Below, one piece after another: positions 12,505-23,007 of a stretch of DNA of 64,000 nt (its first letter is position 1; each line of letters starts with the position of its first letter). Both the position numbers and the translations under genes were made by a program. Source of the DNA: Capronia americana (taxonomy: Eukaryota > Ascomycota > Eurotiomycetes > Chaetothyriales > Herpotrichiellaceae); the NCBI GenBank assembly GCA_016110215.1, contig JADWQD010000004.1:248001-312000 (forward strand), in the 5' to 3' direction. Under the pieces are notes generated by a model. The model worked only from the letters and a program-made list of their open reading frames with translations. It was not told the origin of the DNA and did not search any database.

Positions 12505-14298
12505 CCGAAGGCGGCGAGGCCTAGCACAGACACAGAGAGGAGGGTAGTGTGGTGCAGGTGACGTTCGGGATGCTGTGACCAGCTCGCTCTTTTCGCCCAG
12601 CATTTGATGGAGGGCGGCGAGAGCCAGTCACTCGAACGCAGCTTGGAGACGACCAGGAATCTTGTACAGCCGTGCTTACATTTTTCACATTTTGTCCTTT
12701 TGCGAAGAGAGCGACGGTATTTGCCTAATAAACTACAATAGCTAGCGGCTGAAAAGATGTATTTTTGGCTTCCTTCACTCGAGCGTTCCAACTCTTGGTC
12801 TATGTCAGATCCTTTTCGATCACCAGCTGGCTTCCCTGGGATGGAGTCGCGAGTGGGTTCAATGCAGAGCAGAAGCATGGTGAACAAGCATGGCTCCGTT
12901 TAGCAGCTGAAAGCTGGCCTCATTTCTACACTGACCTGTCGAAATAGTACGTTGAGCTACTGTGTACTGCTTCGAGCTCAGAAGTATAAAAGGCGCTTCT
13001 CGATTTTGAGTCAGCAGTCCCGGAGAGAGGGAAGGATTGCGCTGTGCAGACGTGAAAGATGAGTTTGACCCAAGATGCGTGTCTCATTGGGCGGACATGC
13101 TGTTCGTCCGCTCGCTTCGAGCCTCGCTGGGAGTTGTGTGTCTAATAGCGCTGAATAAGCCGTGACAGGATGCAAAGCGAGATGAGGTCGTCGATCATAG
13201 AAAGGCCATGTTATTTCCCCATCACTGATGAAGTCGTGATAGAACTTTCCACCCAGCCTTACAGGGCTCCAGGTGCTCAGACTCTCGCATCTTCAGTAAA
13301 CTACTACAGATATGTACAGCATCCGTCGTCGCTTCTCGTGGTGCCTTCCTGCCCGCAAGCACGGGAGAGCGATGACGTTGGCGGTGAGTTCCGCGTCAGG
13401 ACCGGCTGTGGACACAGCCAGACGTGCCAGATCAATTCTCCTTTGTCTCCTCCAGAAATCTTGACGGCAGAGGCTCGTTTATCTGATTACTCACGAGATG
13501 TCGATCGGGATGGTGCTTTTCTTCTCCCAAAAGAGGACTTGCTGATTTCCTTATTCTTCGAACCTTCCTAATCCCGCATGCCAATGCCAATCAATCATGC
13601 GGCCGGAGATGCACGCCAGGGACGAGCTTTCACGAGGAAGCACCAACGCTCGAGTTGCTACAGGACCTCGTACGCGAAGCCGCAACGGCGAACACATTCC
13701 CAACCAGACCAAGCGTGAAGCTGGTCCAGCCGTCGGCCAGTCCCGGCAGCGGCCCTTCCATCACCTAGCAGTATTGGATGTTGTCGTTTTCCGACGACTT
13801 GAGTTTTACCAATAGGCGGTTCGTCTTAACCTGCCGCTTACCAAGCCTGCATGTGCAAGCGCTCTGAAACGGGTGCGGTCGAGCCTAAAGCTGCCGTCTT
13901 GGAGTGCTCGAGCGGCCTCGGATTTGGCTCTGACACCATCATTGACGATATCCGAATTACCGGATAGCCATGAGGCTTGCAGGGGGTGGACGAAACGCAT
14001 GCCGACGGCTAGGCGCAGGGCGTGCGCCATGGAGGTTTTCGTCCCTGGTCCTTGATCCTTGGAGATCGAACTCGTGGCTCTCTGGATGGAGTGGAAACTT
14101 CCGGCGCTCGATGGTGTGGCTGTGTGTATGCATAGGCTTTCGGGAGTCGAACGGATTTTCTCATCTTGTGTTCGTCCGTCGTCGTCTTCTGCCCACACTA
14201 CGTACAGTGACCATTGGGTAAGTGACTCATGAGAGACTCACAGATCTTACCGGAATGTGCCGCCGCAGCGTGATCGGGGATCATTCGATTTGAGAACG
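12505..14298. other. 1.8 kb intergenic region without a recognised gene
   Basis: Open frames at 13170-13571 (133 aa) and 13597-13815 have no family signature, no splice support and ordinary compositions for chance frames. A TATAAA-like string occurs near 12986 with no clear gene after it. The last few hundred bases are the upstream region, or possibly an undetected first exon, of the regulator starting at 14299. A 26 nt GT..AG stretch at 14218-14243 is too short to trust as an intron. Confidence 0.45.
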
Positions 14299-15983
14299 AT
14301 GGGCAGCCGCCGAAGAGAGCTCACCCGGCGACACACGCGCCAGCTCTCGCGAACCAATTCGAATGGAGATCCGAACACGGACGATGACTCGGAGAACAGC
14401 AGGTGTCCGTCTCCGTTGCTCACAGTCGAGGGCGGGTATCGCATTGATCCGTTCACGCGATACCCGGTGGCGAGGACCACAAAAGGTGTTCGGTTCATGG
14501 CAGACTACTGTGGGTTTGGGTCCTCGGAGACCTGGCAACACCAATTGGGCGTTAATTACTTACATTGTGGATTGGCAGATATCCAAGTATGGGCCCCCCA
14601 ACAAGCACAGGCTTTCAGCGTCCAGAATGGACGGAACTCGCTCCTAGCGCTGATCCTTCCGTTGGCCTTTGAGAATTCCATGCTCTTTGAGGCAACCATT
14701 GCCATGACCAGGGCGGCGTGGGTGCTGAGACGGGGTACGGAGCCCTTCGCCGACAAGATGTTGCTCCGACACCGCGGGACGGCGATGAAGGAGCTGAGAG
14801 ACGGGCTTGTGGCGCCACAACCACCCAGCCAGGACCTCGTGCTGCTGACCATGTCGACGCTTCTGACGCTGAACGTAAGAGTCAACTGGTCCCAACCCAA
14901 TCCAATCCAAACTGCTGCTGCGCCGTGGTGTCGAATATCACTGACAATGCCCCGTTCCGTCACCGCAGTACATGATCAACGACCTGGAGTCGTTCGAGGT
15001 CCATCTTCACGCACTGGAGAGCATGCTGGCCGCTACCACCGGCGACAGCGACATCCGGAACTTCGTCCGAGGCAGGGTGTTGGCGCAGGTATCCCGGAAC
15101 CCCAATCGTAACAGTCGCGTATCTAACAGGCCCGCTCAGGTTCGGCGTCATGGCCTCGTTCCTCCAGGCCCACCAGCCTAGCTACGCCACCCGAATCAAC
15201 GAGAAGGGCCACCGCATCAGCACCCTCACATATCCGCCCCACCCTTTCCCGCCGGACCTATGCGCAGTGATCGCTAGGCTGCCCGAAGGGTTCGGGGAAG
15301 TGGCGCTAAGTCGCACTGTGGCCGTCGAGATCATCAGCTTCCTCGTCAAGCTGACCGAGCTGATATCCTGGATCGAAGCTCTCGAAACCCCGGGGAGGCA
15401 ACCAACGACAGTAGACACCGTGGCATCACCATCGGTGCCATCCCGCCCCGACATGACCATCCAGCGCGCGATCTACGATCTCCAGTGTCTTTCGGCCCTG
15501 CCGCTGACGCCGCCCGAGGGCCAAATGGTCCGCGCGCTGCTCGCCTTCTGTCTGCACTTGTACAACGAAATGACATTCCGCATCCCGCTGGCGCGACCGC
15601 TCCGGCCGCTCCTCGAGGTGTTCAACGACCGTCACGCGGAACTGCCGCGCCCGCTATGGCTCCAGCGGTGCCTGTACTGGTGCGCCATAGTGGTGACCAG
15701 CGCGTGGGACACGCAGATCGACGCGTCGCCCGAACGGCACGTCGTGCTCGACAGGTTGACGGACCGGCTGCCGGAGGCCAGGTCGTGGAGCGACACTGAG
15801 GAATTGATGCGCAAGTTCCTCTGGTTGGACCGGCTTGCGGATGAGTGGGAGGTGTGCTGGCGCGCAGCGGCGTTTCGGAGCCGGCGCCAAAGGAGGGGCG
15901 CCTCACAGATGGCGTCGCTCTCGCATCTGTTGATCGAGAGTGCGCGCGAGTCGGAGACGCCTTCGTCCGATGACCGGTTCTAG
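14299..15983 (+). CDS. Fungal-specific transcription-factor-like protein without zinc cluster
   Basis: Modelled as three exons: 14299-14874, 14969-15078 and 15140-15983, about 509 aa. The N-terminus is basic (RRRELTRRHTRQLSR) and is followed by a PF11951-like (Fungal_trans_2) helical domain. It lacks a CX2CX6C cluster. Intron 1 is clean (GTAAGA..CAG). Intron 2 is awkward: the strong donor GTATCC at 15089 leaves the frame out of phase with every nearby acceptor. Only a weak GTTGGC donor at 15079 keeps the frame into FGVMASF. The N-terminus is also uncertain. An in-frame stop lies at 14230 and the first ATG is 14299, but the frame stays open upstream through PPQRDRGSFD, so an extra 5' exon is possible. 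The target is unknown. Confidence 0.65.
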
Positions 15984-16530
15984 GAGAGGACGCCGGGTCT
16001 GACCAAAGGGTTTCCCCGTTAGTGTGGAGGGGGTGTCCTGTGGTGAGTGGGCCATTGCTTGGAATGGCCTGCGCTGGCGGATGCCCATGTACAAAGCGCG
16101 AGCTGATGGATCACAAGGACTGGAACGAAAACAGTCGATGGCTTCAACGTGACGATTGCTGTTGGGCATGAGGCGCACTGTGATGAAATCTGAAGGTTAG
16201 AGGGGAAAGCACAGGCTGGCCATCTTTGTGCAGCTAAGAATCACTGGGAAAGATCCCGTTGACCGCCAGCGCGAATGGGTAACAACTTGCGAAGGCCGTC
16301 TGAGGTAGACGCCGATGTCAAAGTGAACATATTGAGGGTCGGGGGACCGCCTCATCACAACGAGGGCTAGTACAGGATGAGATATTGTATCATACGGCAG
16401 CCGTCAACAAGACACGTTCTGGGATATGCTTTTCATCTCGAATGCTATGCCATGCTATCTGGGTGGAACCCTCTCTTTCAGGAGCTGTCTCATCCCAACT
16501 ACCCACCGAGCCTTCAACTGCCACTCTCAC
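15984..16530. other. Intergenic between convergent genes
   Basis: 3' flanks of the regulator (+) and the MARVEL-domain gene (-). No additional gene is seen. Confidence 0.5.
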
Positions 16531-17139
16531 TCACACCCGTTCGGCTCCAGCCCAGGCTCGATGTACCTGACCTGGCTTGCTTACAGCCTTATTAAGACCG
16601 TATCTCCCTCCCAGGAAGAGGTGGGAGAAGGCGAAGAAGCTGGTGATTCCGAAGAGAATACTACAGACAGGGTCAGAAGGCTGGAAGAGTGAGCATTTCA
16701 TGTATACTACTCACAACTCGAAAACACCAACGACAACGCTGCCAGTTGCAGACGAGCACGCGCCATCTCCGCAGAGGCCGGCCTTCCGGATCCGATCCGC
16801 AATGGTAGCAAAGCCGGCGAGCCAGAATATGCAGGTTGTGGTTTCGGCGACGAGCATTGCGAAAGGGTGGGCAAGGACCGGGAAATATCGAGGCGTGATG
16901 ATCGTGTAAGGAACCGCGATGAGGAGGGTAAAGACCGCGACGAAGATGAAGAAGACGACTCCGGCCGGGACATCAATGTTGACCGGGAGGTGGGTGTTGA
17001 GGACGTTCGCGACTGATCACATGTCAGTATGGGAAACAAAAACGAGCAACAAGGACCTACCAGTCGCGCCGAGAGCCATGGCAATCAGAGCCAGGACGCC
17101 TTGGAGTGTCCGGACAATCAGCATTGGGTCGAGGAACAT
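16531..17139 (-). CDS. MARVEL-domain membrane protein
   Basis: Three exons on the minus strand, 17139-17061, 17012-16715 and 16660-16531, give about 168 aa. The introns are 48 and 54 nt; the donor of the second is a strong GTGAGT. No single frame spans the gene. The joined protein has four hydrophobic helices: IVRTLQGVLALIAMALGA, the VVFFIFVAVFTLL segment with PYTIITPRYFP, a third helix with TTTCIFWLAGFATIA, and FEFILFGITSFFAFSHLFL at the end. This four-helix layout with a small, charged and Cys-containing loop before the last helix is typical of fungal MARVEL proteins. These sit in the plasma membrane or vesicles and are linked to membrane apposition. The exact function is unknown. The last exon could continue through another intron at a GTAAGC near the end, so the C-terminus is tentative. 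Confidence 0.78.
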
Positions 17140-17917
17140 TTTGACAGAGAATCTAGTGTGAATTCACTTGAATGATCTGCTGAAAAGGGTTGACGAGCTG
17201 GATTGATGACTGAAGCTCGGGTATAAATGAGGAAGCTGTGGTCGAGGAGAGAGAGAGAGCGAAGGAGAGATTGAGATTTCCAGGATATAATGTCGGGTTG
17301 AGATTGAGACGTGGGGATAATTAAAGAGGGATGATGATGTCGGCGCCGCGTGCAATATTGGACAGTCTCTCAGGTACACAGTACAAATACAGGACACTCG
17401 CTGACCGGCGCGGGTGTCGAAATAGATTATTCCAAAACGCAGTTCTTCCAGACGCGACGGACAGGAAATCACGGAGAAGAACAGGCAAGACAAAGTATTC
17501 ATAAAGCAATCGGGATATTATAACTGTGGGCGTTCGTCGCTTTGCAAACGCGGAGATCGGAAACAGGGTTCGGGCGCACAGCCAAATTGACTGTTTGACA
17601 TCTGATCAAAGCCGATTACGTGCATGGACGACCTTGGCCGGCCACGACCAGCGGGAGGAGAGACCATGTTTGACAAGGACGGAGGAAGGGAGAAAAAGAA
17701 CCAGATGAAACATGCAGAAGACGTCGACGACAAGGAGCCGAGGCTGAAACACGCGAGATTTGCAGACCGCGTTTCGGAGGCGAGCGCGTCAACACGATTG
17801 ATTGGATGGCAAACACAGGGTTCGACAACGCCTAGCACCGCATCTTGCAACATCATGAGAACACTCGTTCTTGCTCTCTTACGAGTCTAACATTCTAACC
17901 AAATGGGCACGGAACAA
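17140..17917. other. Intergenic with short GA repeat
   Basis: Upstream region of the MARVEL gene and 3' flank of the MFS gene. It contains a purine-rich GA-repeat stretch around 17246-17259. The open frames here (for example 17518-17856 minus) have no recognisable domain. Confidence 0.5.
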
Positions 17918-19465
17918 TCAGACATCATCGCCTGCCTGGACCCGCCCCATACTCATGGGTCTCTTGGTCTTCGTGATCATGCCCCCGGAATACAAGACGG
18001 TTGGTAAGATGCCTGCAGCAAACCACAACGCCATTGTCCACGTCATCGTCTTCCAACCTGCACCATTCTTGACCGCAGCAGACACCAGCGGTCCGAGGAG
18101 ACTTCCTCCGGCCCACGAGACGTTGAAGATCCCGTAACTCTGGGCATATGCGGACTTTCCGCGAAAGATGTCGGGTTCCTGTCGGACCTTCGCGTCGCAC
18201 ACTTTGCTGAATTCTGCCATTAACGGTGTCAGTAAAAGGCAAGTGGCTGCCCCGAGTAGCACTAAAAGCCCGCAAAGCAATACCGCCTGGCCAACGGTGT
18301 CGTGGTCGACTAATCGAAGCAGGACCCAGAACGGCACCGACATGAGCAGCCCCGAGGCTGCAATCCAGCGCGGTCCGTACTTGTCCGTCAGGTGCCCAAT
18401 CCATGGGCCTGCAAAGCCAGGTACAACCAAAGCGAGGAAGACGAGCCCAGCGCCCAGGGAATTCCAGCCGAATATCTGATTGACATACAATGGCAGGGTC
18501 GTGTCGAGAGCTGTAAAGGTCATGGCACCCACGAGGTTGCCCCAGAATGCCACCATGATACGCCGAGACTTGAGGAGGATCAGCATGGACGGGAGCTTTC
18601 GTTTATGTTGCACGTCCCGAGGCTCAGCAATTGCGGTGGCTGCATTCTTCTCCATGACGGCGGTGGACTCGTTCCGGTCCTCGAGTTCGACTTCGGTTTG
18701 TCCTGGTGCAGCCGAGGCTCGCTGGACGGTCGAAGCCTCAGGTTCCAGCCATTTTGCTGCAATCTTCTTCTCAACCAAGGCCAACCGCAGTAGGATGTCA
18801 AACCCGATCACGGCAAACGTGACGCCGAACACGGCGTAGTATCCCGACCGCTCGTATACAACACCACCAATCAACGGCGCCACCAAGACCCCCATGGACG
18901 TAGCAACGCTGACATAACCAATGGCCTGCCCTGACTCCGCCTCACTGACCGTATCTGCCATGAGAGCCAAGGCGACCACCCAGACCACGGCAGCCGAGAT
19001 GCCTTGTAACAATCTGCCCACGACCAGGATAGGGATTGTCTTTCCGAAACAAAGCATGAGAGTCGAACCCGAGAGGAGGAGAAGCCCAGCTAGAAATGGC
19101 CCCCGGCGATGGCTGGTCCAGTCCGCTAGAATACCACAAATGGGGGCGAAAAATAGGAGTCCAGCCGCATATACGGAGAGCAGAACCGAGACCCAATGTT
19201 GAGTGTCGCCATGAGAGATGTGGACACGATCCTCAAGGGCGAAGGGAATGACAGGCACGACAACTCCGTACAGGAAGACATCCTGCGGCACGGTAAGCAA
19301 GTGGTAAGGCCGCCGCTGTCAGGAAGTGCTTACTGTGAAGACAGACCAACAGACGGCAAACACGATGAAGATTTTCGACGAGCGGAACTCGAGAAAGGCA
19401 GGCTTCTTCCCTCGCAAGGGAATCATCCGGCTCAGGAGCGTCTTGTCTGACAGGCGCGGCACCAT
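17918..19465 (-). CDS. MFS transporter (DHA1/VMAT-like)
   Basis: Predicted 12-helix proton-coupled antiporter of the plasma or vacuolar membrane. Exons 19465-19334 and 19282-17918 flank a 51 nt intron with GTAAGC and GCAG ends. The product is 498 aa, normal for the family. The motif-A-like loop between helices 2 and 3 reads GILADWTSHRRGP. A conserved GRLLQG sequence occurs in helix 4, and a long hydrophilic loop divides the two six-helix halves. The second half has the matching GHLTDKYGPRW loop. The sequence style resembles drug:H+ antiporters and vesicular amine transporters of filamentous fungi, so export of small amines or xenobiotics is plausible. The substrate is not deducible. It is divergent from the O-acetylhomoserine sulfhydrylase gene 1 kb away. 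Confidence 0.9.
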
Positions 19466-20468
19466 TGCTCTGATTCCAACAGACTCCTACGTTCTTTGAT
19501 CTTGCGCAGTCATCTTCCGCCGCGAAGCTGCCAGGAAAAGAAAAGCATAACCGTGAATAGTCGTCATTGATTCTCTACGTCTTTTTCTTCGAGCTCGTTT
19601 CGCTTATGTAACCGACGTCCTTCTCCGGCTTCCACCTCAGCCCGGAGCCGAAGGCATGGACGGACTCTTACTGGCCAATCAGATGGCCGCTTTAAGCCTC
19701 GGATATCAGCACCGCCTGCAAGCAAGCAAACCCATTTCTCCTTTCAAAATATTGTGGTAAACCTGTTACGTTTCTCACGCCCCCTCCGCGCAACTCATGT
19801 GCCTCGTTAGCTTATTCAGGTACGAGTACATCACGAAGGTTCTCGCCCTACAGGGCGGTGTCAGCGCGCCGGAAGCTGCCTTTTCGCAACTGAGCTTGAG
19901 TCGTTGGCCCCCACGTTTCCAGGGCGGCTTCACACGAGGATGGTCGCCGGGATACGATACTGTGTACCTGGAATGCCCCAGTCGTGAGTGCACGGGCGGG
20001 GATTATACCTTCGTGTCTCCCGCTGCAGCCTTGGCTTTCAGTCACCGAATGCGAGGTTACTGCTAATCGTTGCGTGGGACGGGCAACTGATCACGCAATT
20101 TTAGAACCGCGTCCACTGATGCGGGGAAAGCTCGAAGACAATATCAGCGGCCCATAAACTGAGGTGAGAAAGTGAGGAACCCCTCCTCGAACCTTCTTTT
20201 TTCGCAGGGGACTCTGCAGGAGCTCGATCTTACAAGTTGATCTCTTATATTTAACTCCCCTGAAAGCTCAACTAGTTGGAGAGACACTCTGCAAAGTCGA
20301 CGACTACCTTTAGATACCAGGCGAAGCAAGAATTTCTCCCTCCGTTGCTCCTTGTTCCAACCGACCTCCCGTCGTTTGCACAGTGAAGATCGACAAGCTC
20401 TGCTTCGGGACTCACCTGCCTCTGAACGTACTCGTCCTTCTTCAGGAACCTGATCAAGATCCACCAAG
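19466..20468. promoter_or_regulatory. 1 kb divergent upstream region of MFS and sulfhydrylase genes
   Basis: Contains the promoters of both divergent genes and probably a long 5' leader of the sulfhydrylase gene. The small plus-strand open frame at 19797-20066 (89 aa) lies in the leader zone but has no recognisable domain. I cannot identify a specific regulator site with confidence. Confidence 0.5.
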
Positions 20469-21990
20469 ATGTCTTCCGGTGACTGGGTCCAGAAGTTCGA
20501 GACCCTCCAGGTCCATGCTGGTCAAGCACCAGACCCCAACACCAAGTCCCGCGCCGTGCCAATCTATCAATCCACCTCCTTCACTTTCAATGACTCGGCC
20601 CATGGAGCTAGGCTGTTCGGCCTGAAAGAGTTTGGAAACATCTACAGCCGGATCATGAACCCCACTGTGGATGTGCTGGAAAAGAGAATTGCGGCCCTCG
20701 AGGGTGGCATTGCGGCTGTCGCAGCGTCGTCTGGGCAATCGGCGCAGTTCATGACCATTGCGGCATTGGCGCATGCTGGTGACAACATTGTCTCGACGTC
20801 CAATCTGTACGGAGGCACTTACAATCAGTTCAAAGTCATGTTCCCTCGGCTGGGCATCCACACCAAGTTCCTCACCTCGGAGAAGCCTGAAGATTTCGAG
20901 GCGGCCATTGATGACAAGACGAAAGTGGTCTATGTCGAGACGATCGGCAACCCCCGATACAACGTCCCTGACTTTGAAGCCATCGCCAAAGTTTGCGAAG
21001 CCAAAGGTGTCCCGCTCGTTGTGGACAACACCTTTGGTGCTGGTGGCTACTTTGCCCAGCCCATCAAGCATGGCGCCCATATAATCGTCCACAGCACGAC
21101 CAAGTGGATCGGTGGGCATGGCACATCCATCGGTGGCATTATCGTTGATTCGGGCAAATTCGACTGGGTGAAACACGCCAAGCGATTCCCGCAGTTCAAC
21201 GAGCCTGCACCGGGATACCACGGCTTGAAGTTCCACGACACATTCGGGCCTTTGGCCTTCATTATCCGCGTCCGCGTTGAGATATTGCGTGATCTCGGCG
21301 CCTGCATGTCACCGTTCAATGCCCAGCAATTCATTCTTGGTACTGAGACGCTGAGTTTGAGGTGCGAGCGTATCGCGGAGAATGCTCTGAAATTGGCCAA
21401 ATGGCTAGAAGGACATAAGAATGTTGCTTGGGTTTCGTACCCTGGGTTGGAGAGTCATTCGCACCACCAGCTAGCCAAGAAGTATCTTCCTCGGGGGTTT
21501 GGGTAAGCTCGAGTCCAGTTTGAAATCGCTCTTTGGTTGATTTTTGCACCGGGCTGGTGGCATTGAATAAACTGACACCTGTTCGCAGTGGCGTTCTGAG
21601 CTTTGGTATCAAAGGTGGCGCCGACGCAGGCTCGCAGGTCGTGGACGGCTTCCAGATTATCTCAAACCTGGCAAAGTAAGGACCTGCAATTCGTGAGGAT
21701 CATTCTGATACTGATCTGCCGCTAGTGTGGGAGACGCAAAGACCCTCGCGATTCATCCGTGGACGACAACGCATGAACAACTGAGCGAACAAGAACGCAT
21801 CGACTCTGGTGTGACACCAGACATGATTAGGATCAGCGTTGGCATCGAGCATATTGACGACATCATCCACGACTTTGAGCAAAGCTTTGCCGCCAGTGCT
21901 GCGGCTCAGCCTGATGCGGAGGCAAACAAGGACAACGCAACGGCTGGCAAGGAGCCGAGCGCTGGAGCGACACTCAGTGGGGCCACCTGA
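20469..21990 (+). CDS. MET17/cysD-like: O-acetylhomoserine (thiol)-lyase
   Basis: PLP enzyme making homocysteine from O-acetylhomoserine and sulfide in the cytosol, the central step of fungal sulfur assimilation. Three exons are inferred, 20469-21502, 21589-21675 and 21726-21990, with introns of 86 and 50 nt; the product is 461 aa. The Cys/Met-metabolism PLP domain is complete. It includes the YSRIMNPT substrate motif, the SSGQSAQF phosphate-cup region, VVDNTF, and the Schiff-base Lys at residue 212 in HSTTKWIGGHG. The C-terminal catalytic half continues through exons 2 and 3 (FGIKGG, RISVGIE, DIIHD). An Ala/Asn-rich tail of about 30 residues follows and is absent from most family members. 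The start ATG has a good CAAGATGTC context. Confidence 0.95.
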
Positions 21991-23007
21991 TCTCTTGATC
22001 TTCTGTCTCAAAGTTCCCTCCGTCTTTGATCGAACGTTGCGATATCGGAATGAATCCTGATGAGTGTGTGGATACAGGGCCGCATCTCTAGACCATGCAA
22101 CTTGGGAACGAGAACATCTCGGACAGGAAACGAGATTTGAGACAAGGGTTTACCGTAGGCATCCAAGATCGAGTTCGGTCCCGTATTATCCAGCGTACCT
22201 CGTACATTGGTCCTGGAAGAGAAGTTGCCATACTCCATACGGAGTAAACATTGCGAATCCGGGGGACTTTCTGCTGGCCAATCGGTGGTTGTAGGATTCG
22301 AATCTGCTGGCAGAATTTCACATGCTTTCCACTTCCGCTCGGCGTGATGCATTCGCTCGTGCCTCCTCGTGCTTGGATTCTGAGGGTATTTTGGGTGTTT
22401 TCTCAACTTCACTTCAATCTCTGCACATTGAATCGTAGCTTGCATCCGGGGTGTTAATGCCACATCCATACGTGTCTACCTTCAGTGCTTCACGGTCGGT
22501 CGATGTACCCCGTATTGACATGGTAAAACATCTCCGGCGCCTCCGCTCGGAGGAAAGCCAAGCTGGTAAATGTCTGGCTATTCGGGGATGCCGAGGCATG
22601 ATGTCCATAGAAGCCACCTTCAAAAGGGCGTTTGCAGGGGCCAAAGTCAATTTTAAGCAAGTCGCGTGGGCATATGATGAGGTGGCCACGGCCATCGAGC
22701 TCTTTTCGCAAACATGTCCCGGCACAGCGAGAGCCAGATGACATCCTTTTCGTCCACTGATCTCCGAGATAGGATTTTCCAAGCTACGAGAAGACATTGT
22801 GCATGCGCATAAGCTGCCCAGCGCCAAAGCACAGGGCAAGAATCCTCCCTCCTTTCGCCGCGTGTCTGTGAAGTTAACAATCAGGTCGTCGCTCCTTCGC
22901 GCGCCCCAGTTTTTCCACACCCTCTCTCTCTCCCTCTTCCTCTTTCTCATTCATCGAGCTTGACCGAAGATTCCGTTCACTTTCTGTGCCTCTCGCCGTC
23001 CATCACT
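21991..23007. other. Intergenic upstream of acyl-CoA synthetase
   Basis: No recognised gene. The open frames at 22414-22950 (minus) and 22451-22741 (plus) lack domains. A CT-rich tract (22917-22949) just before the downstream ATG looks like a fungal core promoter. Confidence 0.5.

Noticed and set aside
13170..13571. 133 aa open frame in the 12.5-14.3 kb gap
   Set aside because: No family resemblance and no supporting splice or promoter context.
14218..14243. 26 nt GT..AG stretch that would link an upstream frame to the regulator at 14299
   Set aside because: Shorter than any credible fungal intron, although the frame would be kept.
20454..21236. 260 aa minus-strand open frame
   Set aside because: Antisense shadow of the O-acetylhomoserine sulfhydrylase exon; no family features of its own.
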